Shown piece after piece: positions 51,093 through 63,900 of a stretch of 64,000 bases of DNA. Source of the stretch: Venturia oleaginea (taxonomy: Eukaryota > Ascomycota > Dothideomycetes > Venturiales > Venturiaceae); NCBI GenBank assembly GCA_013176395.1, contig JABMLP010000010.1, forward strand, positions 1,240,001 to 1,304,000, given 5' to 3'. The notes beneath the pieces were generated by a model. The model was given only the letters and a program-made list of their open reading frames with translations, was not told the origin of the DNA and made no database searches. Both the position numbers and the translations under genes were made by a program. The number at the start of each line of letters is the position of its first letter. Position 1 is the stretch's first letter.

Positions 51093-51548
51093 TCAAGCAC
51101 CGCCTCTTCCCCTTCCTCGTCCTCTACCGCCACCTCTTCCTCCGCGTCCTCCTCTATCGCCGCGGCCACCTTGTTGATCACCGCGTTGGTTTGCTCCGCC
51201 TCGCTGTTGGCGTTGTGCCTGTTCGCGCTGCTGTTGCTCTTTGACTATATCGATTATTTCGTCCGAGACGCGCATGTATTTGATCTGTCAATCGCGAATT
51301 ATTAGTACGAGTATCATAAAGTATCCAGCGGTGTCTTGGAGGATCAGACTTACGTTGTTCCCTCTAACATAGGCTTCGGGCAATCTATGGAATTTGTCGC
51401 CTTCGGCGCTCGTTTGCACGACTTCTTTTAGGACGAGGTTCATCCATGTGTCGCAGGAGGAGAGGTGGCCGTTGAGGGTGTCGCCGTCTTTGAGTTCGAC
51501 GAGCATGGGGTGGCCTACTGCGGCGTTTAGGAGGCCGAGGGGCAGCAT
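51093..51548 (-). CDS. lsm4: U6 snRNA-associated Sm-like protein LSm4
   Basis: Exon 1 is 51548-51354 and exon 2 is 51284-51093, giving 128 residues. [20 protein letters not shown] and [20 protein letters not shown] form Sm motif 1; YVRGNN joined over the intron to [14 protein letters not shown] forms Sm motif 2. The tail is Arg/Gly-rich with many RGG repeats, as usual for LSm4. The LSm2-8 ring binds the U6 snRNA 3' end in the nucleus; LSm1-7 acts in cytoplasmic mRNA decay, and the RGG tail supports P-body assembly. It is divergent with the type I membrane protein gene. Confidence 0.96.
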
Positions 51549-51923
51549 TGTTGGTTGTTACTATGATATGGTTGTTTGGTCTTGAATTGGGTGTGATGTC
51601 TTCGATTCCGGTCAGAACCAAAGGCCAGATATCGCCCATAGCTTTCTCGACGCAGCCACGCACCCACGCTCACCCAGCCACGCTTGACGATAAACATAAA
51701 CGCCCCCATCTGATACGAGTACGAGGCACCGCGCAAAGCTGGAGCCTGTTAAGCCGCCGTCCTCCCTCCATCGACAATCACCATTCTCAACGACGTTCCT
51801 CTTTTTCCTTCCTCAGGTACCGTGGCAAAGAATCCATCCATATCCCACGAAGCATGAACTAGAGTCCTTTTCGTCTCTTGCTCTCCCCTAGGAGATAGTG
51901 GGTCGTGCGAGAAAGGATTCCCC
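51549..51923. promoter_or_regulatory. Divergent promoter between lsm4 and the type I membrane protein gene
   Basis: 375 bp separate opposed start codons. The lsm4 side is GC-mixed; the other side has a tctcttgctctcccctagg pyrimidine-rich stretch before the second start. No specific site is claimed. Confidence 0.35.
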
Positions 51924-54011
51924 ATGCATTTCTACTCCCGTGCCCGTTTTCTGGCCTCGCTGCCAGCTCTACTTGTGTCCGCTGTCACTGCTTTTTCCAT
52001 TCCAATCCCAGCATCCGATTCGGTAGCTTCGGATTCTGCTGCTATCCTAGAGAGTCTGCAAATAGGTACTTCTATCCATCGCAACGCCATTTACGCATGC
52101 TGACATGATGCTTTTAGATAGTAACAGTGCCCAGGCATCCTTCTTTGTTCCTTGTTTCAACTGCCTCGGCGAATCCAAGGAATCTCTTACCACTAACCAG
52201 TCTTTTGTATGATCTTCCCCTGGTCCACTTGTCACCAAGAAGATGCCTGACCAGCCCCGCAGCTGTTTAACTTACAAGCCTTTCCTTCCGAGAAGCCCTG
52301 TGGAACCTCGAACCTTACTCTTAACGGAGTACCTCTATCGCAGGAGTGGGAAAGTGCAGGTCTTCACGCCCAGGGACTCGCCTCCGTCAATTCCTCGGGC
52401 CATGAGTTGAACCTGTTCCTTCGTTCAGATTGTCTTTACGGAGCCGAAGGAACCTCAGCACCCAGTGCTACTCAACTTCTTACCTTTACTATCGAGAAGG
52501 TCAACAACCAAATCATAAAATCCATCTCTGGATTTTCACTCTCGTTCAAGCAAGCACCATCTCCTGAGCTACTGCGTTTGTCAGTCGTTCCCGATTTTGA
52601 AGCCCGTGACCCACCATACACGGAAGACTGGCGAGAACCTCCAGCTAACCTTCGATTGATTCCTGTCTCCGAGAATACCGACGATTTCGTAAGACAGCTG
52701 ACTATCGCGGACCACATCGAGGATCTCAACCGCCTCGAAGCTCAAGCCGCACTGCTACAGACATTGATTGACGAGAAGAAGGAATTTATCAAGGCTACAT
52801 TCAAAGAGGGTGCTCACGCGCTCAAAGAGGAACTGAAACAGTGCGAGTCTTTGAGGTGTATAATCAAGGCTATAGGACGAAAGGTCCGTGCAGCTGCCCA
52901 CGTCGTCTATCTCAAATTCCACCCCACCCAACAAAGCTTTACCACAGAGTTCAGCACTGCAGGCAGTCAAGCTCCCACCAAGATGGTTGTGTCTACAGAT
53001 GTTCCACAAGCGCCGGACGCGGCGCGATGCGCAGATGGAAAACCTTCATGCAGACCCACTGTGCAACTCTGCCGGAACTGCCGGAACGAGACGGCCTTGG
53101 ACGAGAAGAACGGATCCGAATCCACATTAGCCTCAGTTCATCCTCTCAATACGGAGCAGACATATCGTGACGCGCAGCCGCCATCAAATTGGGCCCTTCT
53201 CGTCAAGACTGTCCTGTTCATCACAGGCATTGCCTTCCTCATTGCCTTCTGCAAACGCCGATGCATGTCCCTTCGTAAACAGACAGAACGCGCCGCCGAT
53301 CGAGAAAGACGGAATGCCGAGCAACTTTACAAGCGCCAATCACGTAGACAGGCATGGAAAGATTGGTGGCATGGCAGACGGCGGGGCAATCCTGGACGAA
53401 GACCAGGGGATTACGACGAGAAGCGGGCGTTGATACTGCAGCAAGAGGGCATTTTGGAGAGCGTGGCGCAGGACGAAATCAGTCAGTTGCAGATTCAAGC
53501 GGAGATTGAACAATTACGACGCACTCGCGACCAAGTTGATGATATCATCAGGGCTGAGGAGGGCAGAAGTCCGTATCCAACCACATACCCTTCAGGATCT
53601 GGCACGAGGCAGCATCCACGCCCGTTCTCACACGTGCCTACACCAATCACCATCCCAAATATGGCATCTGTCATGTACCCTCCTCAGCCTCACCGCGGTC
53701 CTATTTACAACACCCCTAACCCTCGTACACATAATCCGTTTGCGCATCCTGAAGACGAATCGGACTCAGAGCTACCTATGTCGCCTGTATCGCGGACGAG
53801 TAGTCTCCCAGATTACAAAACCGAAGCCAGCAATCGTTCTGAGCCACCGGCGTACGATGATCATGATGATATGGTGAACGATGGCTTCAGTGACTATTCA
53901 CCGAGCAGCACAATGTCTTCGCATGACGGAGAGGACGGATGGAGCCCCGGCAGCAGCATACCTGATATCAGCCCGAGGCCGAGTATCGAGACGACGAGAA
54001 CGCTTTTTTGA
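51924..54011 (+). CDS. Type I single-pass membrane protein with signal peptide, function unknown
   Basis: Exons 51924-52065, 52118-52206 and 52263-54011 give 659 residues, joins in frame. Exon 1 encodes a signal peptide (MHFYSRARFLASLPALLVSA). The lumenal/extracellular part has CFNCLGES and CRNCRN Cys pairs and several N-glycosylation sequons (NLT, NSS, NET). One transmembrane segment lies at about 387-407 (WALLVKTVLFITGIAFLIAF). It is followed by an Arg/Lys-rich stretch (KRRCMSLRKQTERAADRERR), a predicted coiled coil with many Gln/Glu (about 460-510) and a Pro/Ser-rich disordered tail. The layout suggests a surface or vacuolar receptor-like or scaffold protein, but no known ligand domain was seen. 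Confidence 0.82.
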
Positions 54012-55796
54012 GCTCTTACAATCTGTCTGAGATCGCGAATAATGAATGATGGGGAATTTACTCGTGTGCCTTACAGAGCAGCCTGTGAAATCATGTTCGA
54101 GCTCGCTGGGTGTTTCTTTCTGAGGCGTTTCACTTATTGAGCGGGGTTGTTGTCGTTCTTTTCTACAAACTCTATCTTAGCGACCTGGTGTTTGATGATT
54201 CGGGGTGATTTGTCCCTTTCTTTGCTATGTTTAAAATCCAACTGATCTTTTTCTTTATCATGTGTAGTATATCACATCAATGAGCGCACTGGGCTCGCTC
54301 TTTGGGATCCCTGGAACTGGTCGGCGTTTGTTTGATGGTGCTCTTGGGGTACGGAAGAAATGGGTGGGAAGAGAGGGAATAATTATGGTGGATGTGGAAT
54401 GGATAGTCGCTGTTGGAGCATAAACATTCATGCGCAGGCATAAGTACTTGTCGGAGTCAATGAAAGAACTCTTCGTTTTTATGATTTCTCATTGACGAGA
54501 ACTACCCTTGACTACGTATCGATGTCACATCCGACAATATTTTGTAGATGGTAATGGAAAAACTTATTTCTTGATTTAACTTTGATCTTTTTTTATTTAT
54601 TTTTCGGAATGTCGACGCCCTCTTTTTGAGGGGGCTCGACGCGGTTGAAATCGGGTCAGGACAGCTTTGAGCAGAGAGGTCAGAGTAGAAGGACAAGGCA
54701 ACGGCAAGATATAAATAGTTAAGCGATCCTCAGGTGGTAGACTCGATCTGCGTATGAACAATGAGATGTCAAGGATATATGAGCAGTAAAAGGAGGAAGG
54801 AGCATATTTATTGAAGCATTTTACTTAAGTTAATGTGGTCACCAAGCTATTCCGATCCCTGTCACGCCCCTTAAACGGATTTCAAGCATGTTTCCTCTTT
54901 TATACAAACGTCCTTTCTACCCATTTTTTCATTCACAGACGTAATTGATGCGATGGATGGGAAGATGGTTTACTGCTTGGGAAGGCATAAACTATAGCTA
55001 TCGAGTTGGATTGTCTATAGAAGATACGAGGTCGTAATAGCCGTCTTACGATCTCAGTCCCAGACCTTCTTACTGCTCTTATTTCCTTTCTAGTCTATAT
55101 ATCATAGCTAACAAGGTATAGGTCTGACTAGAAGCTCTCTGCTCTCACACTTCCTCCATGCTAGCCTTGCCTCGAACGCACTGGACCATTTGGACCTGCT
55201 TCAAACCGAATCCAAGATTATCCTTCGGCTTCTCGTGTGATTTTGGACGAGGAAGTTATGTTGGCAATCTAGAAGGGTAAGGAGAGCTTTATTTCTGTCT
55301 TGTGGTGCGGAATTTCTACCGGTATCACTCCGTAGGAATCGGACTTTGGGTTGCTCGGCATCAACATTCCCTAGCAGAACCGACGCAGCATGTCGAGTCT
55401 CTATCTGAACTTGCGCCTCCAGGTGGTTTGGACACTATCGCCGATTGTGGCCGGCCCAGTCGCAAAAAGCTTGATGGACAATAGAGACAGACGCGATTAA
55501 ATGTAAAATCAAAACTCGGCTAGCATATATCCATCTTGGTCATCGAGTAGGGAGGCTGTGTTGTCAGCGAGCGATAGAATGCTCGACCATGATGATTCCT
55601 GACGATCAAGTCTTCGTTGCGATATCCTCTCAAAGCGATATTGACGACACATTTCGATAGGCGGCGGTTGGAGACGAATACCCTGAACGTCGGTCGGTCG
55701 TCCCCAACGCACCTCGCACGGCCACTGACCTCGTCCATGGCCAATCTTCTGAAAACTGCGCTCCATCACTAACTCACACGACGATGAACGATCAGA
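54012..55796. other. Gene-poor region
   Basis: 1.8 kb without a convincing gene. An AT-rich tract lies at 54560-54605. A Pro/Ser-poor frame at 55302-55484 and minus frames at 55509-55808 have no recognisable content. Confidence 0.4.
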
Positions 55797-56584
55797 ATGG
55801 ATCAACAACCCGATTCATCGTCGCTACTTTTCACTCTCCCACAAGAGCTGCACGACAAGATTTATCATCTCTACTCTTTTCACGATGATGGACACACGTA
55901 TAACTACAACACGCAGGGACCGCATACCAACTTTCCCTCCAACATACGCACAACTGATCCGAGATGTCTTCGTCGGAAAGACCGGCGTCACTACTAGCCT
56001 ACACATACCAGCAATGAGTCCTTTGAACGGTTCAGTCGAGCGATGAGAAAACATGGCATATTCAAGAATTCGGCCCTCAAAAAATAGCTTCCCTTCTAGT
56101 ATCTTTGTGTTGTGTAGCCTTTTCATAGCTGGCGGCGCGAATTTTCATCTTCGGAGAGTGTAATCAGTCACCAGAAAGAGTGAAAGATCACGCTACGATC
56201 TGTTCTTGCCTGTCTACGGGTGCTGTTTGATCAAACCGGCTTAAGCTGGGTTTTGACTGACGGTAAAAGCCCAGCATTGACGAGGGGGAAATGTGATGGT
56301 TGGCGGAAGAATTGAGGTTTCATGAGTCTCGCGCTCACGCGATAGAGCCCCAGGTTCCCGCCAACTCCTCCACCAATCTTCCGGAAAGCAATTTGCAGGC
56401 TGGATGGCCTCCCTTGAGATCATATCTCAAGCCTGGTTCGAGATTGATAGAGTCGCGCCCCGTACCGAGTACAGAAGAAATCCTGCGCGTTAGACTGAAA
56501 ATCTGCTATCGAATACAGGCTCTACATTCAAATTACACCATGCTACCACTAAAGCTACTATATAATATGCCGCGAGAATGGTGA
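55797..56584 (+). pseudogene. Possible decayed F-box/2EXR-like gene
   Basis: MDQQPDSSSLLFTLPQELHD starts a frame whose LPQELHDKIYHLYSF resembles the start of fungal 2EXR/F-box-like proteins. The frame ends after 66 codons. Another frame (RIPTFPPTYAQLIRDVFVGK) carries on, and a third at 56300-56584 gives MAEELRFHESRAHAIEPQVP and ends KICYRIQALHSNYTMLPLKL. These could be parts of one gene broken by frameshifts, or exons I could not join. No function is assigned. Confidence 0.35.
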
Positions 56585-56908
56585 GCAAAGGAAAACCAGC
56601 AAAGGATCGAGATCACGTTTGAGAGTCTTACCTCGTCGGCGATACAAAGTATTTCTGGCCATTGTCCATCGCTAGCTGAGACGATTGCTTCTTTTTTACA
56701 ACTCGAGCGTATGGTTTGCGAAGAGCAATTATGCAACTTCGTCCCAGAAGAGTGACTTCAACGCGCTAGAATTCTTGTCGGCAGCCGTGAGGAGCAATGT
56801 TCTCGCTAGTGTTGTCCAGAACGTTGCTGCCCGACACGTAACATGTGTACTGTTGTAACCCGGTTTCAAGGAAGCGTGTAAAGCTTTGAAATTGATATAG
56901 CGCCGAAA
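56585..56908. other. Intergenic region
   Basis: 324 bp with the 3' end of the RNA polymerase subunit gene on the right and the decayed F-box-like region on the left. No feature seen. Confidence 0.35.
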
Positions 56909-57991
56909 TTACCGTCTAGGCGCGGGCGTACCAGCGCGAGAACTACTCCGACTATCACTCAGCCTCTCCTTCTCTTGAGCAGCAGCCTCCTCTTCCTCTT
57001 TCTCCAGTCTTTTCTCTTGCTCCTCGTTCAGCAAGGTCCCCTCGACCATGAGAGAGCTCTGCTCGCCATCCTTGTTCGGTAGCGTAACATCAAAATCCTT
57101 GACCGTAAATCTCAACATGCCCTCCACAACCTCATCCTTCCCGTTCTTCCAGTGACCCCAAACTTCACTCGGTATCTTCATTGGTTGGTCCTCGTCGTCT
57201 GCGTCGCCGTTGGTCATCTCGATGTCGCCATCTGTGGTCTCAATCCATTTCCAGCCACCTGGCAATCGCTTCTTCTCTATCGTGACGCTAAAAACATTCC
57301 ACAATATCAGGCCAATATGTGATTCGTTTTGTAAATTGACGTTCGCTTCCATCGTGATGCCCTTTCGTAACCGAAGAACCAAGAATTGTGCTGTGACCCA
57401 AATATAGGGAGCCGCGTATTCGTCAAAAGCTTGCGCTAGTGGACTGGCGTCCTCTTCTTCCTCCTCGTCGGAATCGTTCGATTTTTTCGATTTTTTCGAA
57501 GATTGCAGTGGTGAAGAGGCAAGCTTGACGTTGTTGTAGCCCATCACGATGCCCCCGAGTTTCAAGTCGTATGTGAGGAGTAGTGGCGAGAGGTAGTTGG
57601 CGCATACACCCTCAAGAGGATAGCTTTGTGATATAGGCGGAATTGCGACGCGAACGGACGATGTGATGCTAAGGAAGGGCGATTCGAGGTCTGCTGGCTG
57701 CGGTAGTTGGGAATTTGGGACGAGAATGTTGGATGACGGAGAGGCTGAGATGTCTGTCCGTTGTCGTTTGGTAGGTGAGGAATCTGGAATTTGGATGACA
57801 TGTTCTTGAGCTCCGTTCAGCTCTTGAACGTCGCCTTTGAGGTCTTCATGCCGTCTCTTCTTGCTCGACTTCTTGTCGTGCTTCTCCTTTCTCTCCGACT
57901 TGTCCTTGCTCTTCGACCTTTCCTTCTTTTTTGATTTTTCCTTTCTGGAGTCCGGTATAGGGTGGACTGGGAGGGCAATGGCTGTGGACAT
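56909..57991 (-). CDS. rpa43: DNA-directed RNA polymerase I subunit A43-like protein
   Basis: A single 360-residue frame from ATG at 57991. The first 50 residues are highly basic (KEKSKKKERSKSKDKSERKE), a nuclear/nucleolar signal. Residues about 105-260 hold the A43 core: SSVRVAIPPISQSYPLEGVC, ANYLSPLLLTYD, LGGIVMGYNNVKLASS, then the OB-fold part ITMEANVNLQNESHIGLILW and FSVTIEKKRLPGGWKW. The C-terminus is Glu-rich coiled coil. A43 pairs with A14 in the stalk of RNA polymerase I and receives the initiation factor Rrn3. It is divergent with the coilin-like gene. Confidence 0.9.
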   Translation of the reverse strand: MSTAIALPVHPIPDSRKEKSKKKERSKSKDKSERKEKHDKKSSKKRRHEDLKGDVQELNGAQEHVIQIPDSSPTKRQRTDISASPSSNILVPNSQLPQPADLESPFLSITSSVRVAIPPISQSYPLEGVCANYLSPLLLTYDLKLGGIVMGYNNVKLASSPLQSSKKSKKSNDSDEEEEEDASPLAQAFDEYAAPYIWVTAQFLVLRLRKGITMEANVNLQNESHIGLILWNVFSVTIEKKRLPGGWKWIETTDGDIEMTNGDADDEDQPMKIPSEVWGHWKNGKDEVVEGMLRFTVKDFDVTLPNKDGEQSSLMVEGTLLNEEQEKRLEKEEEEAAAQEKERLSDSRSSSRAGTPAPRR

Positions 57992-58252
57992 GGTTGTGGT
58001 GTTGGTGATGGCGTTTGGCTTGGAGTCGCAAAAGATTTTTTAGTAGAGCGGATAGAAATGCTCCGCTATCAATCGAGGGAGCTACACCTTCCTTCGAAGC
58101 TCAACTTTGGAATACAACAACTCCCGAAGATGCGCTGGAGAACTACTCTCGAAGACGCGCTGGAGTACAATCCATCAGATATCGCGGCGCCCAGCCAAAG
58201 CACACGCCAGACGGCTACCTGAATCTCACCTCATACCAATACCACCACTACC
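57992..58252. promoter_or_regulatory. Divergent promoter between rpa43 and the coilin-like gene
   Basis: 261 bp separate the opposed start codons. A short direct repeat (ctcgaagacgcgctggag and ctcccgaagatgcgctggag, near 58122-58165) could be a regulatory duplication. Both genes encode nuclear RNA-metabolism proteins, so shared control is plausible. Confidence 0.4.
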
Positions 58253-60954
58253 ATGAGGATCCGACTTTGTGTACGACGAAATGGCTTGCCAGATGCCAAT
58301 CTGCTATGGCCAGCAGTCGAGCAGGTAAATGGCTCCAAACAGAAAATTGCCGACCTTCTCACGGCTGTTAACGAGACGATGCCGTTGGAATCACTGAACT
58401 GGACACTAGAAGACTATGTGGTCGAGATCTCTGGCTTCGAGTGTCTTCACTGGCAGTTTCTGGCCGATATTCTCAAAGATGAGGACCAGGTCGCGTAAGT
58501 TCACTTCCCCAAACATCATGTCCATGGTAGGATTGGGATCATGTATTCTGAGCTCGAAGTCAGAAGGTGGATAATTGTAATTTCGTGAAGAGATATTATA
58601 TGTTCGCTAATAACTTTGAATCGCAGAATCCGGCCCATGGAACAGGTTGAGTTTCGCGCCCGTCAACTTTCCGGTCGTCACCAAATATCCTCTGCTGGAT
58701 TCCATCTCGTTGACGGTGTCCCATTCGGCACCCGTCCCCTTCGACCTCTTTCTAGACCATCTGTCGTTATACCTCCACGAAAACGCAGGCGCATATCAAA
58801 CAATGAGACGGATGCTTCTCCACTAGGCAGTATAGAACCAGGGGCACAGTTATCCATTGCAAATGTGGACAACGACGAACAACAGTTGGTCTTGCTTAAC
58901 AGCGGCAATGCTACTTTGAGAGAACAAAGCGCAGATTTATCAGACGAGAGGCCGAATAAGCGCACCAAGACCAACAAAACCGTGCACTTTGGAGACGAGG
59001 ACGAGGACGAAGATGACGACGAAGACGATGGAGATTTCAACGACTTCGACGATGCTTCAAGCAGCGATTCAAGTTCCGAGTCCGATTCCGAGTCTGAAGA
59101 ATCCTCCTCGGACTCAAGCGAGGGCGAGGCGCCGTCAGAAGAGAGCTTACACCAAGAGCAAGAGGTAGAGGCTTGGAGGGGCTTTGACGATGCTCCTGCA
59201 AGACCTCGAGATTCCGCGCCACCCCGCATGGTATGTGACTCAATTTATTCGTTAGAGGAGAATGAGTTCTGGCAACAAGAAGCTGAAGTATCAAGGCCCC
59301 TCCAGTAATTCTACTCAACTTACTAACTCGATTCGTGTGTAGGGTCTCAATACCACAAAGTCCCGAAATAAAAGGCGTCGGGACTCGAAGCGCCTTGCAC
59401 ATCTCGTCAGAACAGGCGTCCTTCCACAAGGCTCGACCGCTGAGGATTTACGGATCTTCGTCATTGAGAATGAACGATCCTTCCGACCTGGCCTTGAATC
59501 ACTGAATCAACCAGTTGCTAATGTAGCAGAGTCTTCCCAAGCCGCGAAGTTCCCCAAAACAACGAAACCCGCAAAGGTGGTCGACTCGAGGTCAAGCTCA
59601 GATGACTAGTGATACGAGTGATAGTAGTTCGGACTCGGATGACAGTAGCTCTGATGATTCTGAGGACTCGGAAGAAGCCGCCGTCTCTGGCGAAGCTGCT
59701 CCACAGATGAACGGTACCACGTCTGCCAGGCCTACTAACAGTGACTTTGGAGAACACATGGACACCGATCGCGCAGAAGCTGTTCGCAACGAAACTACAG
59801 AGCCAGAAATATCTTCTGAGAACGAACCAGCCGTGGGTTTTACCAGAACGCCACAAGATAAACATACGGCGTCCTACATAATCAGTGGCACCTTGGAAAC
59901 GCCTAGGCCCGACCAACCCACTACTGAAAAATCATCCTCCGTCTTAGAGGCAATTGCTCGCCGTCAACTGGCTATTGAATCAGCTCCGAAACGTGCCCGC
60001 CTCGATGTTTATGGAGCCAAACGCGTCATTTTCGGTAATCTTGGCCAGCGAACACCAAAGACCAAGGCCGACGAAGAGCGTGTTCGCGCGAAACTTGCAG
60101 ATATCGGTAAACGGGAAAAAATTGTTGAAGCGAAGATAGTGGAGAAAGAGGTCGAGCCAGAATCAGAGGCTTGGAGGAGTAAGATCAAGGTTCTGGCTTG
60201 CGAGTGCATTGATGGCGAGGAGATTGTACTAAGTGAACCTCCCTATCCGTTTGTGCAGCGATGGGACCCACAACAACGATATCAAGCGAAGAAGAAGCCG
60301 AGGAACAAAAATAAGAAGCGAAAGAGTTACGATACCAATCTCGAGGATGAATATGAAGGTGATTACTACGAAGGCGACGGCTACGACGACTCCATCCTCC
60401 TCAACTATGACGAAGAAGACACATCAGCAACGCATGCCGACACAACATCGACTGAACAGAGGGACTTGGTAGATGATCTCCCTCCTCTCCCCTTGGACAT
60501 AGCAACCCTTCCCACCGCCGATCTCGAAGACCTAAAACCCGGCACAATAATCACCTTCAAACACGTCTCCATGGGCAGGAACTTCATGCCTGAAATGAGT
60601 GGTTACAAAACTGCTATCGTTGAACCGACTACTGATTTGGGCAATGTGGAAAAGGACTTTTTGCTTCTCAAACTCGCAAAGAGGGATCGGAAGGGGAGGC
60701 AGGAGAAGAAGTATGATGGCAAGGGAAATAGGATTTATGAGAAATTTGAGATGCCGATAGGTGATGATGGACAGGATAGCGATGAAGAGGTGGATGATGG
60801 GATCCTGGAGATGAATTTCCGGTATCTTGTTGATGCGAGAATTTTGAAGCTGGCGACGGATAGTGAGAACGAGATTGGTGATGATGCCGCGGCTAGGCAA
60901 TTACTTGTTGAGGCTGGAGTTGCTGAGAAAGCGACTGAGGCTGGTGGAGAGTAA
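58253..60954 (+). CDS. Coilin-like nuclear protein (fungal family I recall as DUF7357), with an internal frame change
   Basis: Exons 58253-58494, 58627-59230 and from 59343 on. MRIRLCVRRNGLPDANLLWP begins a ubiquitin-like N-terminal domain (VVEISGFECLHWQFLADILK). Exon 2 has IPPRKRRRIS and long acidic/Ser tracts. Exon 3 has KSRNKRRRDSKRLAHLVRTG. The frame then meets TAG at 59607 after SRSSSDD, while the next frame carries TSDTSDSSSDSDDSS on and stays open to 60954. A +1 shift at GAC-TAG, or a 79-bp intron at 59523-59601 (GTAGCA...CTCAG), would join them in frame. The C-terminus has VLACECIDGEEIVLSEPPYP and a Tudor-like LKPGTIITFKHVSMGRNFMP. Coilin scaffolds Cajal bodies; this role is inferred from the overall layout only. 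Confidence 0.8.
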
Positions 60955-63900
60955 TTCAAGGCCTTTGTTGGTGCCTTTTAGGAACGCGATGGTTGGAGAG
61001 GTGGTGTATATTTCATCGCACAGAGGGTATTGACGCAGCTCCAGAGAGACGGAGGAAAGTAATCATTATGGGTAGTATTTCAAATAGGCATAGGAACGTC
61101 GCTAGCCGGCATTCTCGACATTATACATTTGGGTCATGGCCCATGTTCTCCATGATCCTTTCAATAAAGTGAATTTCTCAATTTTCCCGTTACAGTACCG
61201 TTTCTGAGTCATGCATAGCTCGATCAGTTCACTAAGGCGAAATTTCTGGCCACGAAAAAGTGGAAGACTACCTACATCGGTGATTTCTGACTATTTGAAG
61301 CTAGATCCTGGCCTAGTCTTACTCTTTGAGAAGGTGAATTTCAGAAGATTTCCTTGTATCTTATTAGATCTGGAATTCCTAGTTAGAGCTGGGGGCCTCG
61401 TTTAAGGGAATAAATTGTTGATATTCTTTATAACACCCGGTATTAAAACTTTGTCTTGACGAGGGAGAACTGTAGATTATATTATGGATTTAATTGTGGG
61501 ATGGTTTGGAGATGGGTGTTATTAGAGGAGTAGAGTAGAGAGAAATCTGATAAGAGTATTAATCATCCAAGTTAAGAGGGGGAGGGAGGGGGGGGAAGAT
61601 TATGGGTTTTATTGCGCTCGTCGTTCTTATCGTACCGAATTGTAATGTTCCAACGAGTTCTCTTGATACAGCTAGAAGGCGGGTATTCACCAGGATAAGA
61701 GATAAGATAAGGCATACGCTTGAGGCACCATGGGCGCATCAATTCACGTCCACTCTGCCTGAGATCACGAAGCGGCAGTATTCTTACAGCTGTGCTCTGT
61801 CTCGAGACTAGTATCAATAAATTCTCCGATAAATCTTGAAGTGCCTTTGCTAGAATTTGGCAAGATGGATCTTGACCTGAACGAACTGCATTGAACGAAA
61901 CTTGGTGCTTAGAGGGCTTGTCTCGATAACCGGATTGTGTGCCGGTTTCCCCTTCTTTGTCCGAGGGAGGCCTTATGACACGTTTGGAGACATAGTCACA
62001 GGCGGTCTATCAACATGACAAGAGCGGTACAGAATCTTGAGGGCATGCATACTCTCCGTCCAGAAAACCGGAGGTCAAAGATCCGCCAACATTTCGATCC
62101 GCGGTGCCTCCAACCTGTGCCGCATGCGCTTGTCATGGACGAAGTATCAGGAGTTCCTGATGAGATCAATGAATGGCGTGAAGCACCACCCGAGCGTTGT
62201 CGCGTCCTGATACGAAGATCAGCAAGGTGGAAGAAGCTTAGCTACAAGTTCTCTGCCGCACGTTGAGAGCAAAGGGGACGCAAGAATAACCGGACGAAGA
62301 TTGGCGGGCTAGTCTTCATATATCTCCCTCGGCTCCGCATTGATTCGGTTCAACAAGCCCAACAAGCACAATCGGGCATCTTATCTGATGATGAAGAACT
62401 TGCTGCTGTGAAACCACATCTTGCGCAGACACTGACTGATCGGCAACCCCGTATTCGGGGCTCGGACTTGCATGTCGAGTCTTTGGGCCAGGGCGGACAG
62501 TCATGATCGAGTGCCGCAGGAGGTGAATCAAGCCCGTTGGGATGTCGCTTAGGCTTAGCTATTTTCTTGACGGTTGCATGCGACTGACGGTTGCATGCGA
62601 TTGACGGTTGCATGCGACTGACATCCGAATAGCCGAGAAAAGAGACGGCTGGGAAGGTGACATGAAGCCCTGCAGAGGTCCATATTCGAAGATCTATGTG
62701 ACACAAGTATTGTTCTTTATCACCGTATAAACTGCCTTGGCTGGAGTGGATTCTTTGTCAAGACTCGGGTCAAATGATACCTAAAGTAGTACGCTTTCTT
62801 TAGACAGAAGAATTTCGATGCAAGATTAGTGTGAGGGCGTCGTCCGGAGTCGTCTCCGAAAGTCCGCTGTTGAGTGTTGGCGTGTTAACGAGCATTTGTG
62901 TGCGCGAAATGGTTCGTGGTCGAATAGCGTTTCAGGTTTCCGAGCGCACGGCATAGAACTATGGGGTGGTACAAGCTAAGTAAACGATTGTTGAAGCAGT
63001 CATTTGCTGATGGACGAAGACTAGAGCGAGGAAAACTGGGTTTCGAATTAGTGCAAGTCTAGATGGGGAATTACTTACGACAAGTCGACAAAATTCCTGA
63101 ATGAAGCGCAAAACAAGGCCATATAGTTGTACAACAGATAGCTGACTATCTTCATCTTATCTGGAGGCAAGCAATCTAGATAAAAAAGATTGAAAAAAGA
63201 TTAAAAAAAGGCCATATAATTCTCTACAAGCCTTCTTTTTTTCAAAATGATAGCGTCTTCAAGCCGATATTATATGTTTGATCTGTTCATCATGCATGAT
63301 GCATGTATGCTTTTGAAGATGGAGACGATGCAGGGCGGTGTGTTGGACGTGGCCGCACAGGGGATGCCTCCAGCAACCTAGTCTGAGGGTATTCCACATT
63401 CTGCAATTGTGGTGGGACAAACCATACGATTTTCGAAGACACAGTACCGTTTTATGTAGACGACGTTGAATCTGGATGCGAAGCTCTGTAAGAGTATATG
63501 TAAGACGTTGCTCGAAGTCATATCAAACTTCCTGCATTGTAAGTCTCCCATGCGGAACATTACAAACATGGATATTGGAAGATTTGCATCCAAATCTCGA
63601 TGGTCCCCAAGCACGCGAAATGAAGTGTTCGCGCTAGCAACATAGTTGGAGCCAGTTCAGAGATGCATGGGGAGAATGTCTAGGACAATCCACTCAGCAG
63701 ACCATTAGAAGTTGCCAGAAGCGCTATACGACCACTAAGTATCCGTCCAAGGTTTTTTCCCATCGCCAGTCTGCTCCCCGAAACCTCCCTCACTGCATAG
63801 GAGCTCACGAGTTACCACCCGTCCTCCTGTCTGCATATCAAAGGCAGAGGTCTATCTCATCTCTGTGAGCAATGACAGAGAGGTGACGGATCTGCATACT

